Part shown: one piece after another, positions 24,753 to 32,386 of the stretch
Layout: the number at the start of each line of letters is the position of its first letter
Numbering within the stretch: the stretch's first letter is position 1
Source of the DNA: Clostridiales bacterium
GTDB lineage: Bacteria; Bacillota; Clostridia; Christensenellales; Aristaeellaceae
DNA length: 39,179 nt
Direction: 5' to 3'
Assembly (NCBI GenBank): GCA_015056325.1
Contig: SVGL01000019.1
Coordinates: 1-39,179 of the forward strand
The notes under the pieces: generated by a model
Seen by the model: only the letters and a program-made list of their open reading frames with translations
Told to the model about the DNA's origin: nothing
The model's database searches: none
Made by a program: the position numbers and the translations under genes

Positions 24753-24784
24753 AATTCAGAATTCGGAATGCGGAATTCTGAATT
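24753..24784. repeat. Perfect 12-bp inverted repeat (EcoRI-like core)
   Basis: AATTCAGAATTC (24753-24764), 8-nt spacer, GAATTCTGAATT (24773-24784), between the permease stop and the next gene's ribosome site. The AT-rich composition stands out from the surroundings. There is no T-run, so it is more likely a small intergenic repeat or mRNA-processing hairpin than a terminator. Confidence 0.7.
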
Positions 24785-24797
24785 GAGAATGTGGGGC

Positions 24798-25640
24798 TTA
24801 TTTGATAAACCGGCGCAGCGCCAGGGACACGAAATAGCAAGCTGCCGCATACAGCACGATGGCCGCGCCGGCAGAGGTATCCCAGGCGTAAGCGCTGAGC
24901 AGGCCTGCCACGCCGCTGAACAGGGCAAGGCTGACACTCCACACCGCGTGGCTGCGGCTGGAACGGGCCAGGTTACGTCCGGCGGCGGCAGGGAGGATCA
25001 GCAGCGCATTGATGAGCATCACGCCCACCCACTTGATGGCCAGCATGACCGCCACGGCCACCAGTACGACGAAGAGGCACTCCACCACGCGGGTATGTAC
25101 GCTGCGGGTGCGGGCCAGGGAGGTATTGATGGAGCCCAGCAGCAGGTGGTTGTACATCGCTGCCCAAAGGGACGTGCCGGCGATCAGCGCGATCAGCAGA
25201 TAGGCGAGGTCAGCGGGGGTAACGGCCAGCACGTCGCCCACCAGCAGGGTCGAATATTTGGCAAATCCGCCGCCGCGGGAGAGGATCAGCAATCCCGCCG
25301 CAATGGACGTGGAGGAGAACACGCTGATGACCGTATCGGTGGAAGCCGCGCCGGTCTGCTTGATGCGGCTGATCAGCAGTGCCCAGATGACGCCGAAAAC
25401 GAGCATCGCCAGCAAGTCGCTGGAGACGCCCAGCACGATGCCAAGACCGATGCCGGTCAGCGCGCTGTGGCCCAGGGCGTCGGAGAAGAAGGCCATCTGC
25501 TGATTGACCGCCATTGTACCCAGCAAGCCCAGCAGGGGCGTGAGCAGCAGAATCGCCAGGAAGGCGTTCTTCATGAAGGTGAAGCTCAGGGCCTCGATGG
25601 GCAGGAGGGTATCAATAATGCTGTAAATGAAGTCCATCAT
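24798..25640 (-). CDS. znuB: Metal (zinc/manganese-type) ABC transporter permease
   Basis: A 280-residue permease of the ABC-3 family with about eight hydrophobic helices. Typical features are the NQQMAFFSDALGHSALTGIGLG segment (QQMAFFSDALGHSAL is the coupling helix region) and KWVGVMLINALLILPAAAGRNL, as in ZnuB/AdcB/MntB. It works with the ATPase encoded immediately upstream; the ATG at 25640 overlaps that gene's stop. The extracytoplasmic metal-binding lipoprotein (ZnuA) is not in the window. Zinc versus manganese cannot be decided from the sequence. Confidence 0.9.
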   Translation of the reverse strand: MMDFIYSIIDTLLPIEALSFTFMKNAFLAILLLTPLLGLLGTMAVNQQMAFFSDALGHSALTGIGLGIVLGVSSDLLAMLVFGVIWALLISRIKQTGAASTDTVISVFSSTSIAAGLLILSRGGGFAKYSTLLVGDVLAVTPADLAYLLIALIAGTSLWAAMYNHLLLGSINTSLARTRSVHTRVVECLFVVLVAVAVMLAIKWVGVMLINALLILPAAAGRNLARSSRSHAVWSVSLALFSGVAGLLSAYAWDTSAGAAIVLYAAACYFVSLALRRFIK

Positions 25641-26452
25641 GCCTCGCCTCCTTCCTGATTGTCGAAGGTGGTGCGGGGCGTCCAGCGCTCCACGCCGTGA
25701 TGGCGGGCGGAGGTCAGGTTGCGTGCGCCCACCGCGAATGCCTTCTGGAACTCGGGGGAGGCGTAGACATAATCCGGCGGCCCCTGCACCAGCACGGACT
25801 TATCCAGCAGCACGACGTGGTCGGCGTACTGGCGCACCAGGTTCAGGTCGTGACTGACCAGGAGAATTGCCATGTGGTGCTGCTCCTTGAGGCGGTTGAC
25901 GGTGTCAAGGAACATGCGCAAGCCGTTCTGATCCACGCCGGAGACGGGCTCATCCAGCACCAGCAGGTCGGGGGCGGGGGAGATGGCCAGGGCCAGCAGC
26001 ACGCGCTGCAATTCGCCGCCGGAGCAGCGGCCCAGGGGGCGCTTCAGCAGCTCTTCGCCGTTCACGTCACGAAGGGCGGCGCGCACCTTCTCGCGGGTAC
26101 GGCGGCTGATGCCCGTCCATACCGGGCGCTTGGTGAAGGCCGCGGCCATGAAATCCTCCACGGTAACGGGCATTTCCTTGTCAAAGTCCAGGTGCTGGGG
26201 CACATAGCCGGTGCGCAACCGGGGCACGGCGCGGCCATGGTCATCCACATGGCGGATGGCGCCGCCGTGGGGCAGCTCTCCCAGCAGGGCGCGGATAAGG
26301 GTCGTCTTGCCGGCGCCGTTCTGGCCGATGAGCACGGTCAGCTGGCCGCAGTGGATGTGCATCGACACATCCTGCAAAAGGGTCTGTCCGCCGCGCACGA
26401 CATTGACCTTGTCCAGCGCGATGCGGCACAGGGAACAAACTTGATTGGGCAT
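25637..26452 (-). CDS. znuC: Metal ABC transporter ATP-binding protein
   Basis: A 271-residue ATPase of the ZnuC/MntB class. It shows Walker A GQNGAGKTTL, Q-loop region GYVPQHLDFDKEMPVTVEDF (typical for metal-type ABC-3 ATPases), signature CSGGELQRVLLALA, Walker B DLLVLDEPVSGVD and H-loop SHDLN. The ABC signature begins with Cys instead of Leu (CSGGE). ATG 26452 is chosen because GGAGG lies 5 nt upstream. It is the first gene of the minus-strand unit znuC-znuB-(glycosyltransferase-like)-(dipeptidase). Confidence 0.9.
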   Translation of the reverse strand: MPNQVCSLCRIALDKVNVVRGGQTLLQDVSMHIHCGQLTVLIGQNGAGKTTLIRALLGELPHGGAIRHVDDHGRAVPRLRTGYVPQHLDFDKEMPVTVEDFMAAAFTKRPVWTGISRRTREKVRAALRDVNGEELLKRPLGRCSGGELQRVLLALAISPAPDLLVLDEPVSGVDQNGLRMFLDTVNRLKEQHHMAILLVSHDLNLVRQYADHVVLLDKSVLVQGPPDYVYASPEFQKAFAVGARNLTSARHHGVERWTPRTTFDNQEGGEA

Positions 26453-26484
26453 TCTTGCCTCCGGAATAGCAATCGTCAAAAATG

Positions 26485-26511
26485 GGTATAATCCTACAAA
26501 TACATTATACC
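26485..26511 (-). promoter_or_regulatory. Promoter/operator of the metal transporter: TATAAT in an inverted repeat
   Basis: GGTATAAT (26485-26492) and ATTATACC (26504-26511) are a perfect 8-bp inverted repeat with an 11-nt gap. On the minus strand the second arm gives TGGTATAAT, an extended -10 (TGnTATAAT), about 50 nt upstream of znuC. No good -35 at 17 nt is seen. The repeat could bind a metal-responsive repressor. Confidence 0.5.
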
Positions 26512-26620
26512 ACGCCCGTCAAGGGTTTTCTACCGGAAAAAAGAAGGAATCGACGGACTTTTCGCGTATATATTCAGGAGAGAAACATCCGGCACCGCCG
26601 GTTATGAGGAGGATATGCGC

Positions 26621-27067
26621 ATGATCGCACTGGCGAGCGACCACACCGGAATTGAAATGAAGAAGGAAATCATGAAGATGCTGGACGAGATGGGCCTTGA
26701 ATGGAAGGACTTCGGCACCAACGAGCCCGTCTCCTGTGACTACCCCATCTACGGCTACCGTGCGGCCAAGGCTGTGGCGGACGGCGAGTGCGACCGGGGC
26801 ATCCTCATCTGCGGCACGGGCATCGGCATCGGTATCGCTGCCAGCAAGGTCAAGGGCATCCGCGTGTGCACCTGCTCCGATGTGTATTCTGCTGAGCTGA
26901 GCAAGCGCCACAACAATTCCCAGATCCTGACCATGGGCGCCCGCGTGGTGGGCGTTGACCTGGCCAAGATGATCGCCAGGCACTGGCTGACTGCCGAGTT
27001 CGAGGGCGGCCGCCATCAGCGCCGGGTGGATATGATCACCGCGATTGAGAACGGCGAAGTGCTGTAA
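26621..27067 (+). CDS. rpiB: Ribose-5-phosphate isomerase B
   Basis: Interconverts ribose 5-phosphate and ribulose 5-phosphate in the pentose-phosphate pathway; the family also includes galactose/allose isomerases. The 148 residues are the normal length. ASDHTGIEMK at the N-terminus, the catalytic cysteine loop ILICGTGIGIGIAASK, the RHNNSQILTMGARVVG segment and the C-terminal FEGGRHQRRVDMI are all family hallmarks. The ATG at 26621 lies 8 nt after AGGAGG; the ATG at 26615 is only 2 nt away and is too close. Confidence 0.95.
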   Translation: MIALASDHTGIEMKKEIMKMLDEMGLEWKDFGTNEPVSCDYPIYGYRAAKAVADGECDRGILICGTGIGIGIAASKVKGIRVCTCSDVYSAELSKRHNNSQILTMGARVVGVDLAKMIARHWLTAEFEGGRHQRRVDMITAIENGEVL

Positions 27068-27104
27068 CAGAAAAAGCTCCCTTTGGGGAGCTTTTTCTGT
27101 TACA
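27063..27104. terminator. Perfect bidirectional terminator containing both stop codons
   Basis: TGTAACAGAAAAAGCTCCC (27063-27081), loop TTTG, and its exact reverse complement (27086-27104) form a 19-bp perfect stem. The TAA of rpiB (27065-27067) and the TAA of the convergent gene (27102-27100) both lie in the arms. Each strand presents a T-run after the GC core. Confidence 0.92.
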
Positions 27105-27450
27105 GATCGATGCGAACCTTCACGCCCTCTGCGGTATCGATGGAGGCCAGCGGCAGTCCGCCCATGAGATAGCGGGAATCCCGCAGAGCGGTCAGCATTT
27201 CTTTGGCTTGCTCGGCGGTGATGGGTGGAGGGAGCTTTTCGGCAGCCTGTACATCCTCAAGAGAAATCATGTCGTCCAGATCGCCGCTTCGCCACAGGGC
27301 TGCGACCTTTTTGTCATAGTCCTTGCGAGCTTGGGAGGACATCATCCTCGATGCGATATACATGCCCAACCGGCTGAACAGAAAGCCCGTGGGGATGGTG
27401 ATGGTCTTTTCTTTGTCTTCCTCCGGTATGTAAATGCGGATCTTCATCAT
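27100..27450 (-). CDS. Small hypothetical protein, SHOCT-like C-terminus
   Basis: This 116-residue cytoplasmic protein opens with a beta-rich segment (KIRIYIPEEDKEKTITIPTG) and a short hydrophobic stretch (FLFSRLGMYIASRM). It ends with EQAKEMLTALRDSRYLMGG and ASIDTAEGVKVRIDL. The plan resembles short clostridial proteins encoded next to XRE regulators, which end in an L-AL-...-VDV-S-DG-V-I-L pattern. Function is unknown. ATGATG at 27450/27447 follows AGGAGGG; either ATG may be used. It lies 9 nt downstream of the XRE regulator gene and shares its promoter. Confidence 0.75.
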   Translation of the reverse strand: MMKIRIYIPEEDKEKTITIPTGFLFSRLGMYIASRMMSSQARKDYDKKVAALWRSGDLDDMISLEDVQAAEKLPPPITAEQAKEMLTALRDSRYLMGGLPLASIDTAEGVKVRIDL

Positions 27451-27459
27451 CAGCCCTCC

Positions 27460-27975
27460 TTACTCCACCCAAATGGCGAGCATGTCGCCCGCGTTCACCA
27501 ATGTACCCCGCGCGCCTTGCTCAATCAGGAGGACGATGGCGCGGAAATCCACCTGTGCAAGCTGCTGGGCAAGTTCTTCTGCGTCCAATTCGCCTTCCTT
27601 GGCGCTGAAGGTGAAGGAGAACAGATCGTGTAAAACGCCCAGGCGGAACACTGGGAATGGAAGATTCAGACACACACGTGCGTCGTTCTCCGGCTGGATG
27701 GCTATACGGACGATCAGCTCCTCCGCGGGTTTGACAGGTGTGGCGGGGGCGGATTCGATGTATTCGCCCGTCAGCAGGGTATCAACGGTGATGTGCAGCT
27801 CCCGGGCCAGCATGGGCAGAGACATGATATCGGGGCAGCTCAGGTCATTCTCCCATTTGGAGACGGCCTGGGGCGTCACGCCCATGCGCTCGGCCAGGGC
27901 GTCCTGGGTGAGGCCTTGTTCCTTGCGCAGTGTCTGAATGCGGCGGCCCAGGCTGAGGCTCTTGAGGTCAGTCAT
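27460..27975 (-). CDS. XRE-family transcriptional regulator
   Basis: A 171-residue protein with an N-terminal Cro/C1-type helix-turn-helix (about 9-64: RRIQTLRKEQGLTQDALAER, VTPQAVSKWEND, PDIMSLPMLARELHITVDTL). The C-terminal half is a beta-rich domain of unknown ligand. Start ATG 27975 is preceded by GAAAGGAGG. It probably regulates itself and the small companion gene: two identical 10-base direct repeats lie at its promoter, one overlapping the -35 box. Confidence 0.9.
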   Translation of the reverse strand: MTDLKSLSLGRRIQTLRKEQGLTQDALAERMGVTPQAVSKWENDLSCPDIMSLPMLARELHITVDTLLTGEYIESAPATPVKPAEELIVRIAIQPENDARVCLNLPFPVFRLGVLHDLFSFTFSAKEGELDAEELAQQLAQVDFRAIVLLIEQGARGTLVNAGDMLAIWVE

Positions 27976-28001
27976 GGTGGAAACCTCCTTTCGATGCCCT
28001 A

Positions 28002-28030
28002 ATGATAACACAACGGCTGGTTGAGTTGAA
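28002..28030 (-). promoter_or_regulatory. Sigma-A promoter of the XRE regulator gene
   Basis: On the minus strand TTCAAC (28030-28025), 17-nt spacer, TATCAT (28007-28002), about 27 nt before the start codon. Confidence 0.7.
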
Positions 28031-28049
28031 GGGAACATCGGTTGAGTTG
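28019..28049. promoter_or_regulatory. Direct repeat GGTTGAGTTG, two copies 21 bp apart
   Basis: Identical 10-mers at 28019-28028 and 28040-28049, start to start 21 bp (two helical turns). The first overlaps the -35 box of the XRE regulator. This is a good candidate operator for that regulator. Confidence 0.55.
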
Positions 28050-28050
28050 G

Positions 28051-29199
28051 TCATTTGTGCAGGAAATCGACGACTTCTTTCACCGTTTCCGCGTGCTCTG
28101 CGCCGCCCAGGCCGTGGTCGAGGGTAGCCTTCTCCACCACACGGCAGTGGGGCATCACTTCGCCGTAGCGGCGGATGTTATCCCCGAAGACCACGCCGTC
28201 CGCACCGGCGATGACGGCCAGCGTATCCCCTCGAAATTGCCCCGTCACCTCGTAAATTGGAAGCTTCTGCGCCATGCGGAAGTACAGCCCGCCCAGGCGG
28301 GTTGCTCCCACCCTGACAGTGTCGGGAATGCGCTGCGGGTCGTACACGGTGCCCATGCACTGCCCCTGAATGGCATCGGTCTTGAGGGAGGCCGCGGGAG
28401 CCAGCATGACCAGTTTTTCAATCTTGTCGTGGTAATAGCCTGCCAGCATACCCGCCACCACGCCGCCCTGGGAGTGCCCCAGGAGGGAGATGCCCGTCAC
28501 ATCCGGCAGCTGCATTGCGTACTGGAGGAAGGCGGCAGCGTCCTCGATTTCGCTGAAGACGGTCATGTCCCGGAAGGCACCCTGGCTGTTGCCGTGGCCG
28601 TTAAAGTCAAAGCGCAGTGTGGCAAAGCCGGCGGAAGTCAGCGCGTCGCTCCACTCCTGGAACCAGCCGCCAGGGAATGCGTCCATCCGCCCGCCAAAGC
28701 CGTGGAGCATCAGCACCAGCGGCGCGGGGCCTTGCACGTGCTTCTCCAGTACGCCGCGCAGGGTCAAACCGGCCCTGCGAAGGGCGATGTGCTTCACCCC
28801 GGGGCGATCCTCGGAGCTGATGACGATCTCGATGTGATCGGGAAAGTGCTCGATGGCGCCGCGCAGGTCAGCGGACTCCAGCCAGCGCAGGCTCTCGCTG
28901 TCCGTGCGGATGACGGGATAGGTGACCATCTCGACGTCCCCATCCATGACGGCGGCGTTGTCGATGAACAGATGGCAGGGCTTGCCCTGATCGTCAACGC
29001 CCTCCAGGGTGTAGCGGGCGGACAGCGTGCCGGTGCCGTCGGGATAGATCCGTTGGGTATCCACGCCGCCGGGGAGGATATTGCCCTTGAACAGCGGGCA
29101 ATCGCATTCCCCGGTGAAGGGCAGCATGACGGCGGTGTCCGCGGATCCTTTTGTGACGATGCTGCCGGTCAGATAAACCTTGATTCGCAGAATCTCCAT
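28051..29199 (-). CDS. DUF3237-like domain fused to an alpha/beta hydrolase
   Basis: A 382-residue cytoplasmic protein in two parts. Residues 1-150 look like a DUF3237 barrel (LPFTGECDCPLFKGNILPGG, DTQRIYPDGTGTLSARYTLE). Residues 155-382 are an alpha/beta hydrolase with oxyanion region LMLHGFGGR, nucleophile elbow LLGHSQGGV, and a C-terminal LDHGLGG supplying the histidine. Serine-esterase or acyl-hydrolase chemistry is likely; the substrate is unknown. ATG 29199 has GAGGA upstream, inside the end of metF, so the two genes are coupled (stop-to-start 10 nt). Confidence 0.8.
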   Translation of the reverse strand: MEILRIKVYLTGSIVTKGSADTAVMLPFTGECDCPLFKGNILPGGVDTQRIYPDGTGTLSARYTLEGVDDQGKPCHLFIDNAAVMDGDVEMVTYPVIRTDSESLRWLESADLRGAIEHFPDHIEIVISSEDRPGVKHIALRRAGLTLRGVLEKHVQGPAPLVLMLHGFGGRMDAFPGGWFQEWSDALTSAGFATLRFDFNGHGNSQGAFRDMTVFSEIEDAAAFLQYAMQLPDVTGISLLGHSQGGVVAGMLAGYYHDKIEKLVMLAPAASLKTDAIQGQCMGTVYDPQRIPDTVRVGATRLGGLYFRMAQKLPIYEVTGQFRGDTLAVIAGADGVVFGDNIRRYGEVMPHCRVVEKATLDHGLGGAEHAETVKEVVDFLHK

Positions 29200-29209
29200 A
29201 ATCAATTCC

Positions 29210-30073
29210 TCAGCCCATGTGGATGATGGAAGACAGGTTTTCCACGATCTTCCGCGCGATCCAGGGCTTGTTCATGGTGTAGAGGTGGATGTTGGTGACG
29301 CCGTTGGCCACCAGGTCGATGATCTGCTCGGTGGCGTAGGCGATACCGGCCTGGGCCATGGCCTCCGGGTCATGGGCGAAGCGGTCAGCGATGGCGGCAA
29401 AGCGCGGCGGCATGATGGAGCCGCTCAGCTGCACGGCGCGCTTGACCTGCCGGGGGTCGCAGATGGGCATGATGCCCGCGCAAACCGGCACGTCGATGCC
29501 CGCTCTCAGGCAGCGGTACAGGAAGTTGTACAGGATGCCGTTGTCGAAGAACATCTGCGTGGTGAGGAAGTCCACGCCGGCATCCACCTTGCGCTTCAGG
29601 TTTTCGATGTCCTGCATGCGGCTTGCGCATTCGGGATGGCCCTCCGGATAGCAGGCTGCGCCCACGCAGAAATCCCCCTGGGTGTGGATGAATTCCACCA
29701 GCTCCGAGGCATAGGCGAAGTCCCGGCAGGGTTCGCCCGCTGCGGGCAGATCGCCCCTGAGGGCCAGGACGTTTTCCATGCCGGCGGCCTTCATGTCGGA
29801 AAGCACCTGGGTTACGTGTTCCTTCGTGGACTGCACGCAGGTCAGGTGGCACAGGGGGGTAACGCCGGCATCCTGCACGGTCTGGGCGACGGCCAGGGTA
29901 TGTCCCGGTGTGGAGCCTGCCGCCCCGTAGGTGACGGACATGTAAGCGGGCTTCAGAGCGGCAATCTCCCGCGTGACCTCCTGGGCCTGGGCGATGCCGT
30001 CAAACTTCTTGGGCGGGAAGACCTCGCAGGACAGACGGACCTTGTCGTCCCGGAGGATGGTCGATATGCGCAT
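29210..30073 (-). CDS. metF: 5,10-methylenetetrahydrofolate reductase
   Basis: FAD-dependent reduction of methylene-THF to methyl-THF, supplying methyl groups for methionine or, in acetogens, the Wood-Ljungdahl path. The 287 residues match the bacterial catalytic barrel. Recognisable parts are LSCEVFPPKKFDG, MSVTYGAAGSTPGHT, HLTCVQSTKEH, NVLALRGDLP, FCVGAACYPEGHPE, FLTTQMFFDN and PVCAGIMPICDPRQ. Start ATG 30073 is used because AAGGAG lies upstream; that site is enclosed in a 6-bp hairpin. No zinc-finger partner gene (MetV) is adjacent. Confidence 0.95.
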   Translation of the reverse strand: MRISTILRDDKVRLSCEVFPPKKFDGIAQAQEVTREIAALKPAYMSVTYGAAGSTPGHTLAVAQTVQDAGVTPLCHLTCVQSTKEHVTQVLSDMKAAGMENVLALRGDLPAAGEPCRDFAYASELVEFIHTQGDFCVGAACYPEGHPECASRMQDIENLKRKVDAGVDFLTTQMFFDNGILYNFLYRCLRAGIDVPVCAGIMPICDPRQVKRAVQLSGSIMPPRFAAIADRFAHDPEAMAQAGIAYATEQIIDLVANGVTNIHLYTMNKPWIARKIVENLSSIIHMG

Positions 30074-30074
30074 G

Positions 30075-30089
30075 GGAAGGGCTCCTTCC
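30075..30089 (-). promoter_or_regulatory. Hairpin covering the metF ribosome-binding site
   Basis: On the minus strand GGAAGG-AGC-CCTTCC is a perfect 6-bp stem with a 3-nt loop, whose 5' arm and loop contain the AAGGAG Shine-Dalgarno. It ends 1 nt before the ATG. It may reduce translation initiation. Confidence 0.5.
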
Positions 30090-30104
30090 AAAGTACTTGC
30101 CTTC

Positions 30105-30134
30105 ATTGTATACCAGGAGCGCGCTGGATGTCAA
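30105..30134 (-). promoter_or_regulatory. Sigma-A promoter of metF
   Basis: On the minus strand a perfect TTGACA (30134-30129) is followed by TACAAT (30110-30105, spacing 18) or TATACA (30112-30107, spacing 16). The leader is too short for an S-box riboswitch. Confidence 0.82.
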
Positions 30135-30176
30135 TTCCCGAGAGAAAACCGGGAAAAAGGACAAAATATCTATCTT

Positions 30177-30191
30177 TTGAAAACGTTACCG
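30177..30191 (+). promoter_or_regulatory. Candidate catabolite-responsive element (cre) upstream of the alpha-glucosidase
   Basis: TTGAAAACGTTACCG matches the CcpA cre consensus WTGNAANCGNWNNCW at all but the last base. It lies about 100 nt before the GH31 start, upstream of a possible -10 TACAAT (30222-30227). Confidence 0.4.
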
Positions 30192-30277
30192 GCAGGATTC
30201 TCCTGCTTTGCGCCGAAATGTTACAATCAAGCCTGATGGGTGAAAGAGTATTTGATAAGAAAGGGGACGAAGTCCTC

Positions 30278-32353
30278 ATGATCCGCAGATATGATTTTGG
30301 CACCCCAATCTTTACCCACGCCATCGCTGTTCCCCAGCCCGTCTGCACAGACGCGATGCCCCGCTTCACCGTGGAGAAAAACGGCGACGAAGTGTCCTTC
30401 CGCGTGTATCTGGACGAGGACGACCAGATCTTCGGCCTGGGTGAGAGCGTCCGCGGCATCAACAAGCGCGGCCACCGTTACCGCGCCTGGTGCTCCGACG
30501 ATTTCTCCCACACCGAGGACAAGGCCAGCCTCTATGCGGCCCACAATTTTGTGCTGTTTTCTGGCAAGTCCGGCATTTTCGGCCTGTATGTGGATGATCC
30601 CGGTGCGGTCACCTTCGACCTGGGCTACACCCGCGGCGACGAGGCTGTCATCACCTCTGAAAACGGCAATTTCTCCGCCTATTACATTGAGGCGGACAGC
30701 CTCATCGGCGCGGTAAAGGAGTTCCGCCACATGATTGGCCGCAGCTACCTGCCGCCCAAGTGGGGCCTGGGTTACATCCAGAGCCGCTGGGGCTATGTGA
30801 CCGAGGAGGATCTGCGCGAGGTGGCCAGGAACCACCGCGAGCGCCACATCCCGCTGGACATGCTGTCCATGGACATCGACTATATGGAGGACTTCAAGGA
30901 CTTCACCTGGGACACGAAGAAGTTCCCCGATTTGAAGGCCATGATCGCCGATTTCAAGGCCGACAACCTGCGCGTGGTGCCCATCATCGACGCAGGCGTG
31001 AAGCTCTGCCCCGGCGATCCAACCTATGATGAGGGGGTGGAGAAGGACTACTTCGTCAAGAAGAAGGATGGCTCCACCTTCGTGGGCGCGGTGTGGCCCG
31101 GCAAGGCCGTCTTCCCGGATTTCATGCGCAACGACGTGCGCCAGTGGTTCGGCGACAAGTACCACGGCATGCTGGAGGCCGGCGTGGAGGCCTTCTGGAA
31201 CGACATGAACGAGCCCGCCATCTTCTACTCCGAGGAGGGGCTGGCGGACGCCTACGCCAAGGCCGACAAGCTGCGCAATAAGAACATCGGCGTGTATGAT
31301 TACTTCGCCCTGAAGGACGCCTTCACCGGCATGTCCAACTCCATGGCGGATTACCAGCGTTTCTACCACGATGTGGACGGCCAGCGCATCCGTCATGACA
31401 AGGTGCATAACCTCTACGGCGCCATGATGACCAAAGCCGGCGCTCAAGGCATGAAGTCCTTCAACCCGGACAAGCGCCATCTGCTATTCAGCCGTGCGTC
31501 CTTCATCGGCGCCCACCGGGACGGCGGCGTTTGGCAGGGCGACAACTTCTCCTGGTGGAGCCACATCGCGCTGAACCTGCGCGAGCTGGCCGGGATGAAC
31601 ATGTGCGGCTTCCTCTACACGGGTGCGGACCTGGGCGGCTTCGGCCAGAACACCACCGAGGATCTGCTCCAGCGCTGGCTGCAGCTCGGCGTTTTCACGC
31701 CCCTGATGCGCAATCATGCAGCGCTTGGCACCCGCGACCAGGAGATCTACCGTTTCCGCAACTGGGAGCAGATGCGTGACACCCTGACCGTCCGCTATGC
31801 GCTCATTCCTTTCCTGTACTCCGAGCTGGTCAAGGCCGCGATTAAGGACGACATGCTCTTCCGCCCGCTGGCCTTCGACTATCCTGCTGACAAGCGCGCC
31901 TGCCGTGTGGAGGATCAGCTGATGCTGGCGGGCTCCTGCATGATCGCGCCCGTCTACGAGCAGAACGCCCGCGGCCGTTATATGTATCTGCCCGAGGACA
32001 TGCTGATGGTCCGCTTCCGCTCTGCGGAGGACTATGACTGCATCCCCATGACAAAGGGTGATCACTGGATCGACCTCGAGATGAACGAGTTTCCGCTGTT
32101 CATTAAGAAGGGGCAGGTGATCCCGCTGGCGAAGGGGGCCGAGTGTGTCGCCCAGGTGGACGAAACCAGGCTGGCCCTGCTGGGCTGGCTGGAGCATGGC
32201 ACGGCCTGCACCCTCTACGATGATGACGGCGAGTCCATGAACATCGACCTGGCTGCGGGCCTGACTCTCATTGACGTGCAGGTCAAGAGTGGAAAGGCCA
32301 TCGCCAAGGCGCAAGGCATTGACCTGGATGCGAGTCGCATCATCGTCGGCTGA
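30278..32353 (+). CDS. Alpha-glucosidase-type glycoside hydrolase, family 31
   Basis: A 691-residue GH31 enzyme that hydrolyses alpha-glycosidic bonds (maltose, isomaltose or related). The N-terminal beta domain contains IFGLGESVRGINKRGHRYRA. The barrel has GLGYIQSRWGY, LDMLSMDIDYMEDFKDFTWD and the nucleophile Asp309 in FWNDMNEPAIF. The acid/base Asp422 lies in VWQGDNFSWW, and a C-terminal beta domain follows. No signal peptide: intracellular, acting on imported oligosaccharides. The start is set at ATG 30278 after AAAGGGG; an in-frame ATG at 30236 is possible but has no ribosome site. A candidate cre site suggests carbon-catabolite control. No transporter gene is adjacent. Confidence 0.92.
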   Translation: MIRRYDFGTPIFTHAIAVPQPVCTDAMPRFTVEKNGDEVSFRVYLDEDDQIFGLGESVRGINKRGHRYRAWCSDDFSHTEDKASLYAAHNFVLFSGKSGIFGLYVDDPGAVTFDLGYTRGDEAVITSENGNFSAYYIEADSLIGAVKEFRHMIGRSYLPPKWGLGYIQSRWGYVTEEDLREVARNHRERHIPLDMLSMDIDYMEDFKDFTWDTKKFPDLKAMIADFKADNLRVVPIIDAGVKLCPGDPTYDEGVEKDYFVKKKDGSTFVGAVWPGKAVFPDFMRNDVRQWFGDKYHGMLEAGVEAFWNDMNEPAIFYSEEGLADAYAKADKLRNKNIGVYDYFALKDAFTGMSNSMADYQRFYHDVDGQRIRHDKVHNLYGAMMTKAGAQGMKSFNPDKRHLLFSRASFIGAHRDGGVWQGDNFSWWSHIALNLRELAGMNMCGFLYTGADLGGFGQNTTEDLLQRWLQLGVFTPLMRNHAALGTRDQEIYRFRNWEQMRDTLTVRYALIPFLYSELVKAAIKDDMLFRPLAFDYPADKRACRVEDQLMLAGSCMIAPVYEQNARGRYMYLPEDMLMVRFRSAEDYDCIPMTKGDHWIDLEMNEFPLFIKKGQVIPLAKGAECVAQVDETRLALLGWLEHGTACTLYDDDGESMNIDLAAGLTLIDVQVKSGKAIAKAQGIDLDASRIIVG

Positions 32354-32386
32354 ATACGGGAAACATTATAAGTGCAGCCCTGATTC

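Noticed and set aside
22265..24754. 829-codon plus-strand frame across the dipeptidase and glycosyltransferase-like genes
   Set aside because: Antisense shadow of two minus-strand genes with correct ribosome sites and recognisable motifs.
30192..30206. GCAGGA/TCCTGC hairpin upstream of GH31 as an attenuator
   Set aside because: The stem is short, precedes the likely transcription start, and has no proper T-run.
29180..30277. N-terminal extension of the GH31 gene to 29180
   Set aside because: The extension is antisense to metF and resembles no part of GH31. A ribosome site and the family-typical N-terminus place the start at 30278.
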